Assembly: GCA_012523855.1 (NCBI GenBank) | Contig: JAAYTB010000016.1 | Coordinates: 1 to 32,264 of the forward strand | Origin: Clostridia bacterium | GTDB taxonomy: Bacteria > Bacillota > Clostridia > Clostridiales > Clostridiaceae | Reading direction: 5' to 3' | Length of the DNA: 32,264 bases | In this document: positions 1 through 8,850 of the stretch, one piece after another | Layout of the letters: each line of letters begins with the position of its first letter | Position numbering within the stretch: position 1 is the first letter of the stretch | The notes under the pieces: model-generated | The model's input: only the letters and a program-made list of their open reading frames with translations | Databases searched by the model: none | Told to the model about the DNA's origin: nothing | Translations under genes and position numbers: made by a program

Positions 1-373
1 AAAGAAGAATTAGATATAAATAAAAATAAGGTTCAATCTGGAGAAGTTATCATAAATAAAGAAGTAGTAGAGGAGAAAAAAAACTGTAGAAGTACCAGTG
101 ACCCATGAAGAAGTAGTAATTGAACGAAAAGTTATAAACAAGGAAGTTACAGATACCCCTATTGGTCCATCGGAAACTATACGAATACCACTTAGAGAGG
201 AACAAGTTCAAGTTAGCAAACAAACAGTTTTAACTGAAGAAATAACTGCAAAAATACGACAAGTTGAAGAAAATAAAAAAATAGAGGAAACCTTAAAAAA
301 AGAAGAGGCTAATATAAGGACCAAGGGTAGTGCTGATGTAATTTCACAAAACTCAAGTTCACCATTGAACTAA
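1..373 (+). pseudogene. DUF2382 (YsnF/AvaK-like) protein, partial and frameshifted
   Basis: The 5' end lies outside the window. Reading from base 1, the frame gives a DUF2382-type start (KEELDINK, then GEVIINKEVVEEKK) and hits a TGA at 106-108. The homologous reading resumes one frame over (VEVPVTHEEVVIERK) and runs to TAA at 371-373, with a second half containing IRIPLREEQVQV. The switch falls in a run of eight A residues at 76-83; seven would restore one continuous frame. The GTG at 98 is therefore not a true start, and no ribosome site precedes it. DUF2382 proteins are charged, repeat-like proteins linked to stress in other bacteria; the function is unknown. The same family follows directly at 390. 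The frameshift could be genuine decay, slippage-tolerated expression or a sequencing error. Confidence 0.75.
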
Positions 374-389
374 TTTTCGAGGTGAAAAT

Positions 390-818
390 ATGGATATTAA
401 AAGAAATGATGATGAGATTATCGCTAAACTTCAACTTAAAGAAGAGCATTTATCTATTTCGAAAAAATGGATGGAAGTTGGAGAAGTAGATATACACAAA
501 GAATCAGTCACCATTGAAAAGACAATAACTGTACCTATAGTCCAAGAACAGCTAGTAATAGAAAAAAAGGACCTACATTCTAGGGATTCAAATTCAAAAG
601 ATGAAAATTTAGAAATTATAAGAATTCCCCTTAAAGAAGAAAGAATTGAAATTGTTAAACATCCAACAGTTCTTCAAGAGGTAGAAGTTTATAAGAAAAA
701 ATTCTTAGAATCACAATTTATAGAGGAAACTATAAAGAAGGAGAAGCTGAATATAAGCACTTCTGGGAAAGCGGTGGTCAAGGAAATCAAAACTAGTATC
801 AGCCAAGGAGAATCTTAA
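390..818 (+). CDS. DUF2382 domain protein (YsnF/AvaK-like)
   Basis: This is a 142-aa, highly charged protein. An AGGTGAAA ribosome site sits just before ATG 390, 16 bp after the preceding DUF2382 gene, so the two probably form an operon. It contains two copies of the DUF2382 half-repeat: residues about 14-55 (LQLKEEHLSISKKWMEVGEV, then a TVPIVQEQLVIEKKDL stretch) and about 75-130 (IRIPLKEERIEIVKHP, then FIEETIKKEKLNI). There is no signal peptide, membrane segment or cysteine, so it is probably cytosolic or surface-associated by charge. Members of the family often occur as tandem copies and are linked to general stress, but no biochemical role is established. A strong hairpin follows at 821-857. 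Confidence 0.8.
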   Translation: MDIKRNDDEIIAKLQLKEEHLSISKKWMEVGEVDIHKESVTIEKTITVPIVQEQLVIEKKDLHSRDSNSKDENLEIIRIPLKEERIEIVKHPTVLQEVEVYKKKFLESQFIEETIKKEKLNISTSGKAVVKEIKTSISQGES

Positions 819-820
819 TA

Positions 821-857
821 AAATAGTCCCTTTCTTAATAGAAGAAAAGGACTATTT
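821..857. terminator. Bidirectional hairpin terminator after the DUF2382 genes
   Basis: A 16-bp stem with one mismatch (arms 821-836 and 842-857, loop AATAG) starts AAATAGTCC and ends GGACTATTT, followed by T-rich sequence. It ends the DUF2382 operon and can also serve the convergent helicase gene that ends at 904. Confidence 0.8.
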
Positions 858-903
858 TTATGAATTTAACTTCTGTCATCTAAAAAGGAATTTCGAGTTT
901 CTT

Positions 904-3900
904 TTACCTCCATGATTTTCTTAATTTTAACGCCGCTTGTTTAACCTTATCTATTAAAATATATTTAGACTCCTGCAAAGATGAATTGCCTTCCATATGA
1001 GGGTATATATCTAACTCTTGTAGCTTATTACTAAGGGAAACTATAGTAGTTTCTTTATCGCTATAGAATTGGCTGCCTCTGATTCTAATGAAGGTCCAAC
1101 CTAATCGCTCGAGGATTGATTGCCTTACCATATCCTCTTCAAACTTATCTTCTCCATGCCATCTTTCACCATCGCATTCTATAGCAACTTTTTTATCTCC
1201 ATAGATTGCAACCATATCAATTCTATAGGAACCTACCTGCCACTGAGGTACAATTTTATAGCCTTTGTTAATTAAACCTTTCATAACCTCTTTCTCAAAT
1301 TCAGATTCTGCTTTCATTGAAACTTTTTTGTATTCTATGTCCTTACCATGAGGATTCTTAAAATAAGCAATTAGTTCTTTTCTTATATCTCCTGCTTTTA
1401 AATCTTCCTCTGCATCTAAGGAATATACAAGCCAGATTTGATCTTTAGCTCGACTTACCGCAACATTATACCTCTTCTTAAAGAGATCCTCTGGGCCGTA
1501 TCCGTTAAATCTCAATGGTCCTTCTCCCTCATTTGTGTCTACCATGGATAAGAAAATGATATCCCTCTCGTCTCCCTGGAAGTTAGCTGAATTTCCGCAT
1601 AGAATTTCTCTTTTGCTGTATTCTGAAGGCTCCATTCTCTTTTGCAACATCCTATCAATTGCCGTGGCCTGCTTATCACCTCTTAAAGTAATAACTCCTA
1701 TGGTCTTATCCTTGTATTCTTCCTGCTGGCAGCAAGCCAGTATTAAGGAAACTATAGTTTCTGCTTCCTTCTCATTAACTTTATTTTTGGAAATTGCCCC
1801 TTCTACTCTATAAGGAACTAAAGCAGGCTTAACAGTTACTTGGCTATCATCTCTAAGGGGTTTAATCTGTCCATTATATGAAAGGATATTTGAATACTGT
1901 ATAATTTCCGGAACACATCTAAAATGTTCCTTTAATCTAATTGGTTGATATCCTGAAGCTTGTGCCAAGTCATATAAGGAGAACTTACCTGAATAGAGCT
2001 TATCGTTAGGAATATCATATAAATATTCTCTTATTAATCTATCCATATCTTCAGTTCTCTCGCCTATAGATAAGGGACTCACCTGCTCGTTGTCACCGAC
2101 TATTATAGCCTTTTCTCCCAAATATAAAGCCGTTAAAGCCATAACATCAGATTGGCTAGCCTCATCGATAATCACTATATCAAATCTGTTTTCCACAGGA
2201 TTGAAGCTTTCAACTACCTTGTTTAATGGCATTATCCAAACTGGTATAGCTCCTTGGCAACTAGGCATTAACTTTCTAGCCTCTGCCTTATAGAGCTCTG
2301 CTTTTTTACCCTTTCCATTGCCAATCTTTCTAATTAACTGTCTCCAACCTTCAATTGCCTGGACCTGCTTCTTATTATGCTGAAATTTAATCAATTTAGC
2401 TCCCCATGCTTTTTTATAAGCTAGTTCAGCAGTGCTTTTTTTCAAGCTATCTTCAAGTTTGAAGATTTGATTTTGTATATCTTCTAAGGATTGTCTTTTT
2501 CTTTCTATAATTTCTTGTTTAAATTGAATGTACAACCAAGCTTCTTTAATTCCAGTGGGAGGTTTCTCTCTTCCGTGAAGAGAATTTCTATTTTCTATTT
2601 CCTTTGCCCAGTTAGGAGCACTTTCCCTCAAGGTATTCAACAAATCTCTTCTTCTTTTAATAATTTCAGAAAGGCTCTCTAATCTCTCTAGAGCCTCATA
2701 ATACTCTCTATAACTTTCTGGATTTTCCTCTATCAAGGCTTCTCTTAACCCTTTTAGGAAAACACTACTTTGATTGTGAGTAAAGCCATTTAAAAATTTA
2801 TCGTAATCCTCCAACTGTCTTTTTAACTTCCTAAACTTTAGTCTATATATTTCAGACTCTAGCACTTCTATAATTTTATCAGCTAAGAAGTTTTTTATAT
2901 ATTTCAATCTACTATATTTTTCCTTTGATAGGTCCATATTATTATCTATAAGTTCAAGCCTCAAGCCTAAATGCTTAAGCCTTGCTATAAGAGGATTCCA
3001 AAGGTTCTCATACCAATATAAATTTTCTTCGATTATCTTACAATATTTTTTACAAACTAGTTCGAAATCTTCTCCCATATCCCTGCTATTATCAGCTCCT
3101 AAAGGGGCCATTTGTCTATTCCATCTATTTGCTAGTTGTTCCCTAGCTTTATTCAAATCATAGTACTTAAGTAAGGCCTTATATTCATTTAAGTTTTTAG
3201 GAACCCTACCATTTACGATACAGGAATTAATAGTTGTTTTCATTTCAGGATTCAACAAAAGATTCAATCTAGTAATTTTTCCACTAGCTTGAATTTTTTC
3301 AACTATATTCTCTAGCTGTCTTTTTAAATTCACTTTTTCATCAACAACTTTAAATTCAGGATTATATTTAATAAGATCCTCCATGGCCGTTAAACTCAGA
3401 TTGTATACATAGTTAATTTCATCTATTAAATTCAACCAAGCTTCTTTCCTGACCTTCTCCCTGGATGCTTCCATTACTTCTAAGGTCCATTCCTTATCAA
3501 AATTTATACTGGACACCGCTCTTTTTATTTGAGCGATAATAGTTTTCAATTCCTCTATACTATAAGGTTTATACTTTTCAAGCGAATCTACTTCCCAGTA
3601 TTCTGCAAACCTGTATAAGCCTTCTGTGAACTTACCCTTTTCTAATATTATTCTCTCAAATTCAATTGGACTTAACAAATTTTCTAGCTTAGGCCTATTA
3701 TATGAATACTCAATTTCTTCTTCTGATGAAATTAGACTATTAGTCCTATACAGGTCTATTATTTCATCTTCTGTCAAAGGAATACCAACTCCCTGATCTA
3801 CAGGCATAGGTATCCAAGAATTGCTATCTTTATACTGGGATAAATATTTTGCTGCATCAATAGGTTTGTATTCCACACCGTTAACAACTATCGCCCTATA

Positions 3901-5394
3901 CTCATTAAGTCTGGTATTTTTTAATTTTAATTTTAATTCATCTAGCTCTTTGATTTGATTTTTCCTCTTGGTTTCTAAATCTTCAATTTGCTTTTTTAAA
4001 ACCATAGGATTTAGTCTAGATCTTATCTCGTTTATCTCATCTAAGTTTTTCTCCATCTCTTGTCTACTTTCCGTTGAAGATAAAAGACTTAGACACAGAG
4101 ACTGCAAACTGGGATGAACTTTGCTTTTTAAAACTGAAAGAGCCTTTTCGCTAGAGCTAGTTACTAGTATGCTTTTGCCCTGAGCTAAAAAATGCCCTAT
4201 TAAATTAGCTATAGTATGGGTTTTACCTGTGCCTGGAGGACCTTGAACCAACACTGCACTGTTCTTCTCTAAAAACTTTGCTACAGCTAACTGTTCAGCA
4301 TTTGCTTCCTTAGTTAATAAAATTTCTTCATCTATTCCCTTAGGGTTTAATTCCCTAGCTGAAAATATTGTTTCTTTCATCAAGGGCTTCTCTTCTATAA
4401 CTCCTACTACTTCTTTTAAAAAACTAGGGATGTTATTACTAATATTTATATCCCCAATTATAGTGTCTAAAGCTACCCCATACCCTAAGTTTCTTTTACG
4501 TAAAAATAATACTGGTCTTCTGTATATTTGAGGGTACTGCAAGTTATCATGAAGACATTCCTTACTTTCTGCAAAATTACCTCTTGGAGAAAGTGCATTT
4601 GCCATTCTATTAAGAAAGGAATTTGTCTTTTCTAATTCTATGGGACTATAATTGTTTTCTTCGAAATCATTATATATATCTTTTAATAATTCGTTATTAA
4701 CATCTTCAATATAGTATAATACACTACGATAAATCTCTACGCCTTTATCAGAGTAAGTTAACTTAAACTCCGGCACATCAGCGTCAAATTCTAATTTAAC
4801 GTGGTGAAATAGTATAGGATGATCAACATAAACATCTCTTTTATATAAAAGGTTACCATCCCCTAAAATCAGCTCTAATTCTCCTGCTTCCTTTTTAATA
4901 TTTGAATACAGTCCGTAAAAACTGTTAAATAACTCATCTGCTGCTCTAGCTGGAATTTCTTCTTTCAGCCAAGCATTTCTATCTTTTTCCCATTTTATTA
5001 AATCATTAACTCTTTCCTTACTATCTTCAAATTTTTCAATTGTATACTTTTCTGTTTGGTTACTATGATCTCTTTGTAAAATTTTAATTTCTTTTTTTAC
5101 TTTAATTTCACCATAAATATTGTCCCATCCCTTTTCTACCCAATCTATTAAAGAAGAAGGTATTATGGGACAATCAGTTAACACTGGCCTCCCTACTTTT
5201 AAAATTTCTTGACTTCCTTCTTTTTCATCCCTATATATATTGTTAGCAATACACTGATGCCTTGGTATATTATCCAACCATTTTCGCCATACTTGATTGT
5301 TTACATCAGTAATTATTGGATTCTTTATATTATTAAATTGCTTCAAAAAATGAAACAATCGTTTTATTCTTTCTTTAGCATTGGATTTCATCAT
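904..5394 (-). CDS. SF1 (UPF1/COG1112-type) helicase with C-terminal Vsr/DUF559-like nuclease domain, paralogue 1
   Basis: This is a protein of about 1496 aa, predicted cytosolic. Counting from TTG 5430, Walker A GPPGTGKT is at residues 397-404 and Walker B DEAS at 1089-1092. The later SF1 motifs follow: QGDERDIIF (motif V) and NVAVSRAKDQ (motif VI). A long charged, probably coiled insertion of about 650 residues separates Walker A and B. The C-terminal ~120 residues carry a PD-(D/E)XK-like core, RIDMV with D1405 and IECDGERWHG with E1418 and D1420, then LGWTFIRIRG, typical of Vsr/DUF559 endonuclease-like tails. I prefer ATG 5394 (or 5391) because GGTGGTGA lies just upstream, whereas TTG 5430 has no ribosome site. 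Such helicase-nuclease fusions are found among defence and repair candidates; the substrate here is unknown. It is clearly homologous to the protein at 18495-22805. Confidence 0.85.
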   Translation of the reverse strand: MMKSNAKERIKRLFHFLKQFNNIKNPIITDVNNQVWRKWLDNIPRHQCIANNIYRDEKEGSQEILKVGRPVLTDCPIIPSSLIDWVEKGWDNIYGEIKVKKEIKILQRDHSNQTEKYTIEKFEDSKERVNDLIKWEKDRNAWLKEEIPARAADELFNSFYGLYSNIKKEAGELELILGDGNLLYKRDVYVDHPILFHHVKLEFDADVPEFKLTYSDKGVEIYRSVLYYIEDVNNELLKDIYNDFEENNYSPIELEKTNSFLNRMANALSPRGNFAESKECLHDNLQYPQIYRRPVLFLRKRNLGYGVALDTIIGDINISNNIPSFLKEVVGVIEEKPLMKETIFSARELNPKGIDEEILLTKEANAEQLAVAKFLEKNSAVLVQGPPGTGKTHTIANLIGHFLAQGKSILVTSSSEKALSVLKSKVHPSLQSLCLSLLSSTESRQEMEKNLDEINEIRSRLNPMVLKKQIEDLETKRKNQIKELDELKLKLKNTRLNEYRAIVVNGVEYKPIDAAKYLSQYKDSNSWIPMPVDQGVGIPLTEDEIIDLYRTNSLISSEEEIEYSYNRPKLENLLSPIEFERIILEKGKFTEGLYRFAEYWEVDSLEKYKPYSIEELKTIIAQIKRAVSSINFDKEWTLEVMEASREKVRKEAWLNLIDEINYVYNLSLTAMEDLIKYNPEFKVVDEKVNLKRQLENIVEKIQASGKITRLNLLLNPEMKTTINSCIVNGRVPKNLNEYKALLKYYDLNKAREQLANRWNRQMAPLGADNSRDMGEDFELVCKKYCKIIEENLYWYENLWNPLIARLKHLGLRLELIDNNMDLSKEKYSRLKYIKNFLADKIIEVLESEIYRLKFRKLKRQLEDYDKFLNGFTHNQSSVFLKGLREALIEENPESYREYYEALERLESLSEIIKRRRDLLNTLRESAPNWAKEIENRNSLHGREKPPTGIKEAWLYIQFKQEIIERKRQSLEDIQNQIFKLEDSLKKSTAELAYKKAWGAKLIKFQHNKKQVQAIEGWRQLIRKIGNGKGKKAELYKAEARKLMPSCQGAIPVWIMPLNKVVESFNPVENRFDIVIIDEASQSDVMALTALYLGEKAIIVGDNEQVSPLSIGERTEDMDRLIREYLYDIPNDKLYSGKFSLYDLAQASGYQPIRLKEHFRCVPEIIQYSNILSYNGQIKPLRDDSQVTVKPALVPYRVEGAISKNKVNEKEAETIVSLILACCQQEEYKDKTIGVITLRGDKQATAIDRMLQKRMEPSEYSKREILCGNSANFQGDERDIIFLSMVDTNEGEGPLRFNGYGPEDLFKKRYNVAVSRAKDQIWLVYSLDAEEDLKAGDIRKELIAYFKNPHGKDIEYKKVSMKAESEFEKEVMKGLINKGYKIVPQWQVGSYRIDMVAIYGDKKVAIECDGERWHGEDKFEEDMVRQSILERLGWTFIRIRGSQFYSDKETTIVSLSNKLQELDIYPHMEGNSSLQESKYILIDKVKQAALKLRKSWR

Positions 5395-5462
5395 TAGTGT
5401 CACCACCGTTTCTGCACCTAATTCAAGCAAATATTTACTGAAAAATCACATATTTATCATTA

Positions 5463-5520
5463 GAAACTTACCGAACATAAGTTTCATGATTATTATATCA
5501 AAAAAGTCATTAGAAGTCAC
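5463..5520 (-). promoter_or_regulatory. Putative promoter and inverted repeat upstream of helicase-nuclease 1
   Basis: On the minus strand, GTGACT (5515-5520), a 17-bp spacer and TATAAT (5492-5497) resemble a sigma-A promoter; the -10 is perfect and the -35 weak. Just downstream, over the expected start site, lies a perfect 8-bp inverted repeat, GAAACTTA / TAAGTTTC (5463-5470 and 5478-5485), flanked by ATCAT and ATGAT. It could be an operator or a leader hairpin; this is inferred from position only. Confidence 0.45.
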
Positions 5521-5542
5521 GCTAGTAAAAGAACTCGAAAAA

Positions 5543-5583
5543 AATTAAGACCCTTTACATAATTACTAAAAAGGATCTTAATT
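5543..5583 (-). terminator. Terminator of the 67-aa coiled-coil gene
   Basis: The inverted repeat is AATTAAGACCCTTT / AAAAGGATCTTAATT, with one mismatch. On the minus strand it is followed by a T run (TTTTTTT, 5537-5543 region), as expected for an intrinsic terminator of the gene ending at 5606. Confidence 0.7.
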
Positions 5584-5605
5584 TTTAAAAGCTATTATAT
5601 GCCTA

Positions 5606-5809
5606 TTAATAATATCCACCATCCATCACCTGCCTTATCAATTCTTGCTCCATTCTTATCCCAGTGATGCTATGCTTCAATCTTTTCACCTCTTGGTCTG
5701 CCATAGAAGCTGAGTTGTTAGATAAATATTCTTGAAGTTTCTCCTCCTCTTCACTTAGCTCCATGATACGATTTTCATATTCATCCCGTTGAAAACCTTG
5801 CATATTCAT
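5606..5809 (-). CDS. Small coiled-coil protein of unknown function
   Basis: This is a 67-aa acidic and helical protein with heptad-like spacing across about residues 8-60 (EYENRIMELSEEEEKLQEYL, later EVKRLKHSI). A clear GGAGGT site precedes ATG 5809. There is no cysteine, signal peptide or membrane segment. Its size and helical hairpin look recall Spo0E-like phosphatases, but the SQ-x-LD signature of that family is absent, so I leave it unassigned. It has its own downstream terminator and lies 79 bp after the upstream resolvase-like gene; the two could be co-transcribed. Confidence 0.7.
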   Translation of the reverse strand: MNMQGFQRDEYENRIMELSEEEEKLQEYLSNNSASMADQEVKRLKHSITGIRMEQELIRQVMDGGYY

Positions 5810-5888
5810 TTGTCCTACCTCCAGTCTAAACTTTTTCCTCCTTTACTACACTGTAATTAATCTAACTAAAAGTTCTAGTTAACTTTTC

Positions 5889-6554
5889 TTAACTACAAGA
5901 CTTAGATCTTCTTCTATCTTTATGTGATTGAATTTCTTTGTCATCATCAGGGCTAAATAAGTTTTTAGCTTCTTCCAAAACAGCTTTGTATTTGCGACTC
6001 TTACTTCCATAAAGTTTTGCTGAAAACATGCTTATTATTGACAAAGCATCTTCTATTAATTCTTCTTCATAGGATTTTTCTTCATCCTCAGTTAATACTA
6101 CAATTTCTACATTATGATATTTACAGATTTCTTTTAACAGTTCGTTACTAAATCGCATTAGTCGATCCTTATAGTTTAAGACTATTCTCTCTAACTTGTT
6201 GCTTTCAATGAGCTTTATAAATTCTAGTAATCCTGCTCTGTTATAATTAAGTCCTGACCCCACATCTTCAATGGTCTTGTATTTCCAGCCCTTTGACGCA
6301 CAATACAATTGCAATATGTGCTTCTGCTTTTCCAAATCAGCCTGGTCCATAGATTTAGGGATTCTAGTATATATGGCTGTGACCTTTTCACAGTTTTTAT
6401 TTCTATTAGCATAGCTTAAGACTGATTCTGTTTCATATCTTCTATGACCGCCGGGGGTCCTTTCAGAAACAACTTTTCCTGCCTTATCCCATTCTCTTAA
6501 AGTAGTAACTGTAACCCCTGCTTCTTTTGCTGCTTTCCCAATTGAAACTTTCAT
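5889..6554 (-). CDS. Orphan IS607-type MerR-HTH/serine-resolvase protein, probably catalytically dead
   Basis: This is a 221-aa protein. Residues 1-48 form a MerR-like helix-turn-helix (SIGKAAKEAGVTVTTLREWD, then TPGGHRRY), as in IS607 TnpA. Residues 57-195 match the serine-resolvase catalytic domain, with LNYKDRLMRF keeping the conserved D-R-x-x-R core. In the active-site motif, normally Y-A-R-V-S, this protein reads Y62-T-R-I-P66: proline stands at the catalytic serine position, with a serine two residues later at 68. No tnpB or recognisable IS ends flank it. It is likely a domesticated DNA-binding protein or a decayed transposase. The start at ATG 6554 is supported by AAGGTGA. The tail of about 25 residues is charged and unlike the family. 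Confidence 0.8.
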   Translation of the reverse strand: MKVSIGKAAKEAGVTVTTLREWDKAGKVVSERTPGGHRRYETESVLSYANRNKNCEKVTAIYTRIPKSMDQADLEKQKHILQLYCASKGWKYKTIEDVGSGLNYNRAGLLEFIKLIESNKLERIVLNYKDRLMRFSNELLKEICKYHNVEIVVLTEDEEKSYEEELIEDALSIISMFSAKLYGSKSRKYKAVLEEAKNLFSPDDDKEIQSHKDRRRSKSCS

Positions 6555-6640
6555 ATTACATCACCTTCATTGAATTATACTCATAGTATTTTCAAACTTA
6601 AGCTTATTATACATATTATTCTATATTTATCTAAGTTTAT

Positions 6641-6671
6641 AGAAAAAACTGCCAGCACCTTGCTGGCAGTT
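6641..6671 (-). terminator. Terminator of the alpha-amylase gene
   Basis: A perfect 11-bp stem, AACTGCCAGCA / TGCTGGCAGTT (6647-6657 and 6661-6671), has a 3-nt loop. On the minus strand it is followed by TTTTTT, a classic intrinsic terminator 8 bp after the amylase stop. Confidence 0.9.
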
Positions 6672-6678
6672 ATATATG

Positions 6679-8247
<1,569 letters not shown>

Positions 8248-8286
8248 TTAAAATTTATCCCAATACCAATATACTTGCTAAGATAT

Positions 8287-8300
8287 TGGTAACGGTTTCA
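8287..8300 (-). promoter_or_regulatory. Putative CcpA cre site for the amylase gene
   Basis: The minus strand reads TGAAACCGTTACCA, matching the consensus TGWAANCGNTNWCA at all but one position. It lies 58 bp upstream of the amylase ATG. Carbon catabolite repression of amylase genes through such sites is well known in Firmicutes; here it is a sequence prediction. Confidence 0.65.
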
Positions 8301-8482
8301 CTTTAGGCAATTGTATTCTATACTTAAATTATAAAGGCCATTACCAAAAATTACTATTAATTTCATAACAAAAATCACTACATTATTCGATATTCCCCCT
8401 GTCTTTTGCTATCAATATTTAGCTGATAGTCAAAAAATTATTATTTTTTATAGCTATGCAAATAAAATTAATAATTATGCAC

Positions 8483-8511
8483 TTGACAAGTTAGGAATTG
8501 TAAATTAATAT
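8483..8511 (+). promoter_or_regulatory. Sigma-A promoter of the trpB2 T-box transcript
   Basis: A perfect TTGACA (8483-8488), a 17-bp spacer and TAATAT (8506-8511) place the transcript start near 8518, just ahead of T-box stem I. Confidence 0.85.
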
Positions 8512-8519
8512 ATATTTAA

Positions 8520-8786
8520 ACTAAGAAACCGATGAGTAAGAGAAGTAGGCTATATAAGTTTGTTCACAGAGAGTTGGCGTAGCTGAGAGCCAATAACAAC
8601 TATATAGTTGAATGGACTTACGAGGGCAGCCCGAACACATGTCAGTAGGAACTGCCGGGAGCTCTACCCGTTATCAACTGAGCATATATTATTGTATATG
8701 ATTTGAGTGGGTTTTTTATAACCAATCAGGGTGGTATCGCAGGACTTATAGCTCTTGTCCCTTTATATGGGGCAAGAGCTTTTTGT
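8520..8786 (+). ncRNA. T-box leader, tryptophan specifier UGG
   Basis: The lower stem GTAAG / CTTAC and the upper stem CTATATA / TATATAG enclose an internal loop with AGTA on the 5' side and GAA-TGG-A on the 3' side. This is the usual specifier-loop layout and places codon TGG (Trp) at 8613-8615. The conserved T-box sequence GGGTGGTATCGCAGG follows at 8730-8744. The leader ends in a terminator stem, AGCTCTTGTCCC / GGGGCAAGAGCT plus TTTTT (8750-8785). Uncharged tRNA-Trp would favour the antiterminator and switch on the downstream gene. Confidence 0.9.
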
Positions 8787-8850
8787 ATATTTATAAAAAG
8801 ACAGAAACTTCAATTAACTTAAATTCTTATTTATGAAAGGAGAAATACAC

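Noticed and set aside
98-373. Separate gene starting at GTG 98
   Set aside because: There is no ribosome site, and homology continues upstream in another frame; it is the 3' part of a frameshifted gene.
5889-6554. Active IS607-family insertion sequence
   Set aside because: No tnpB, no recognisable ends, and the catalytic serine position is proline.
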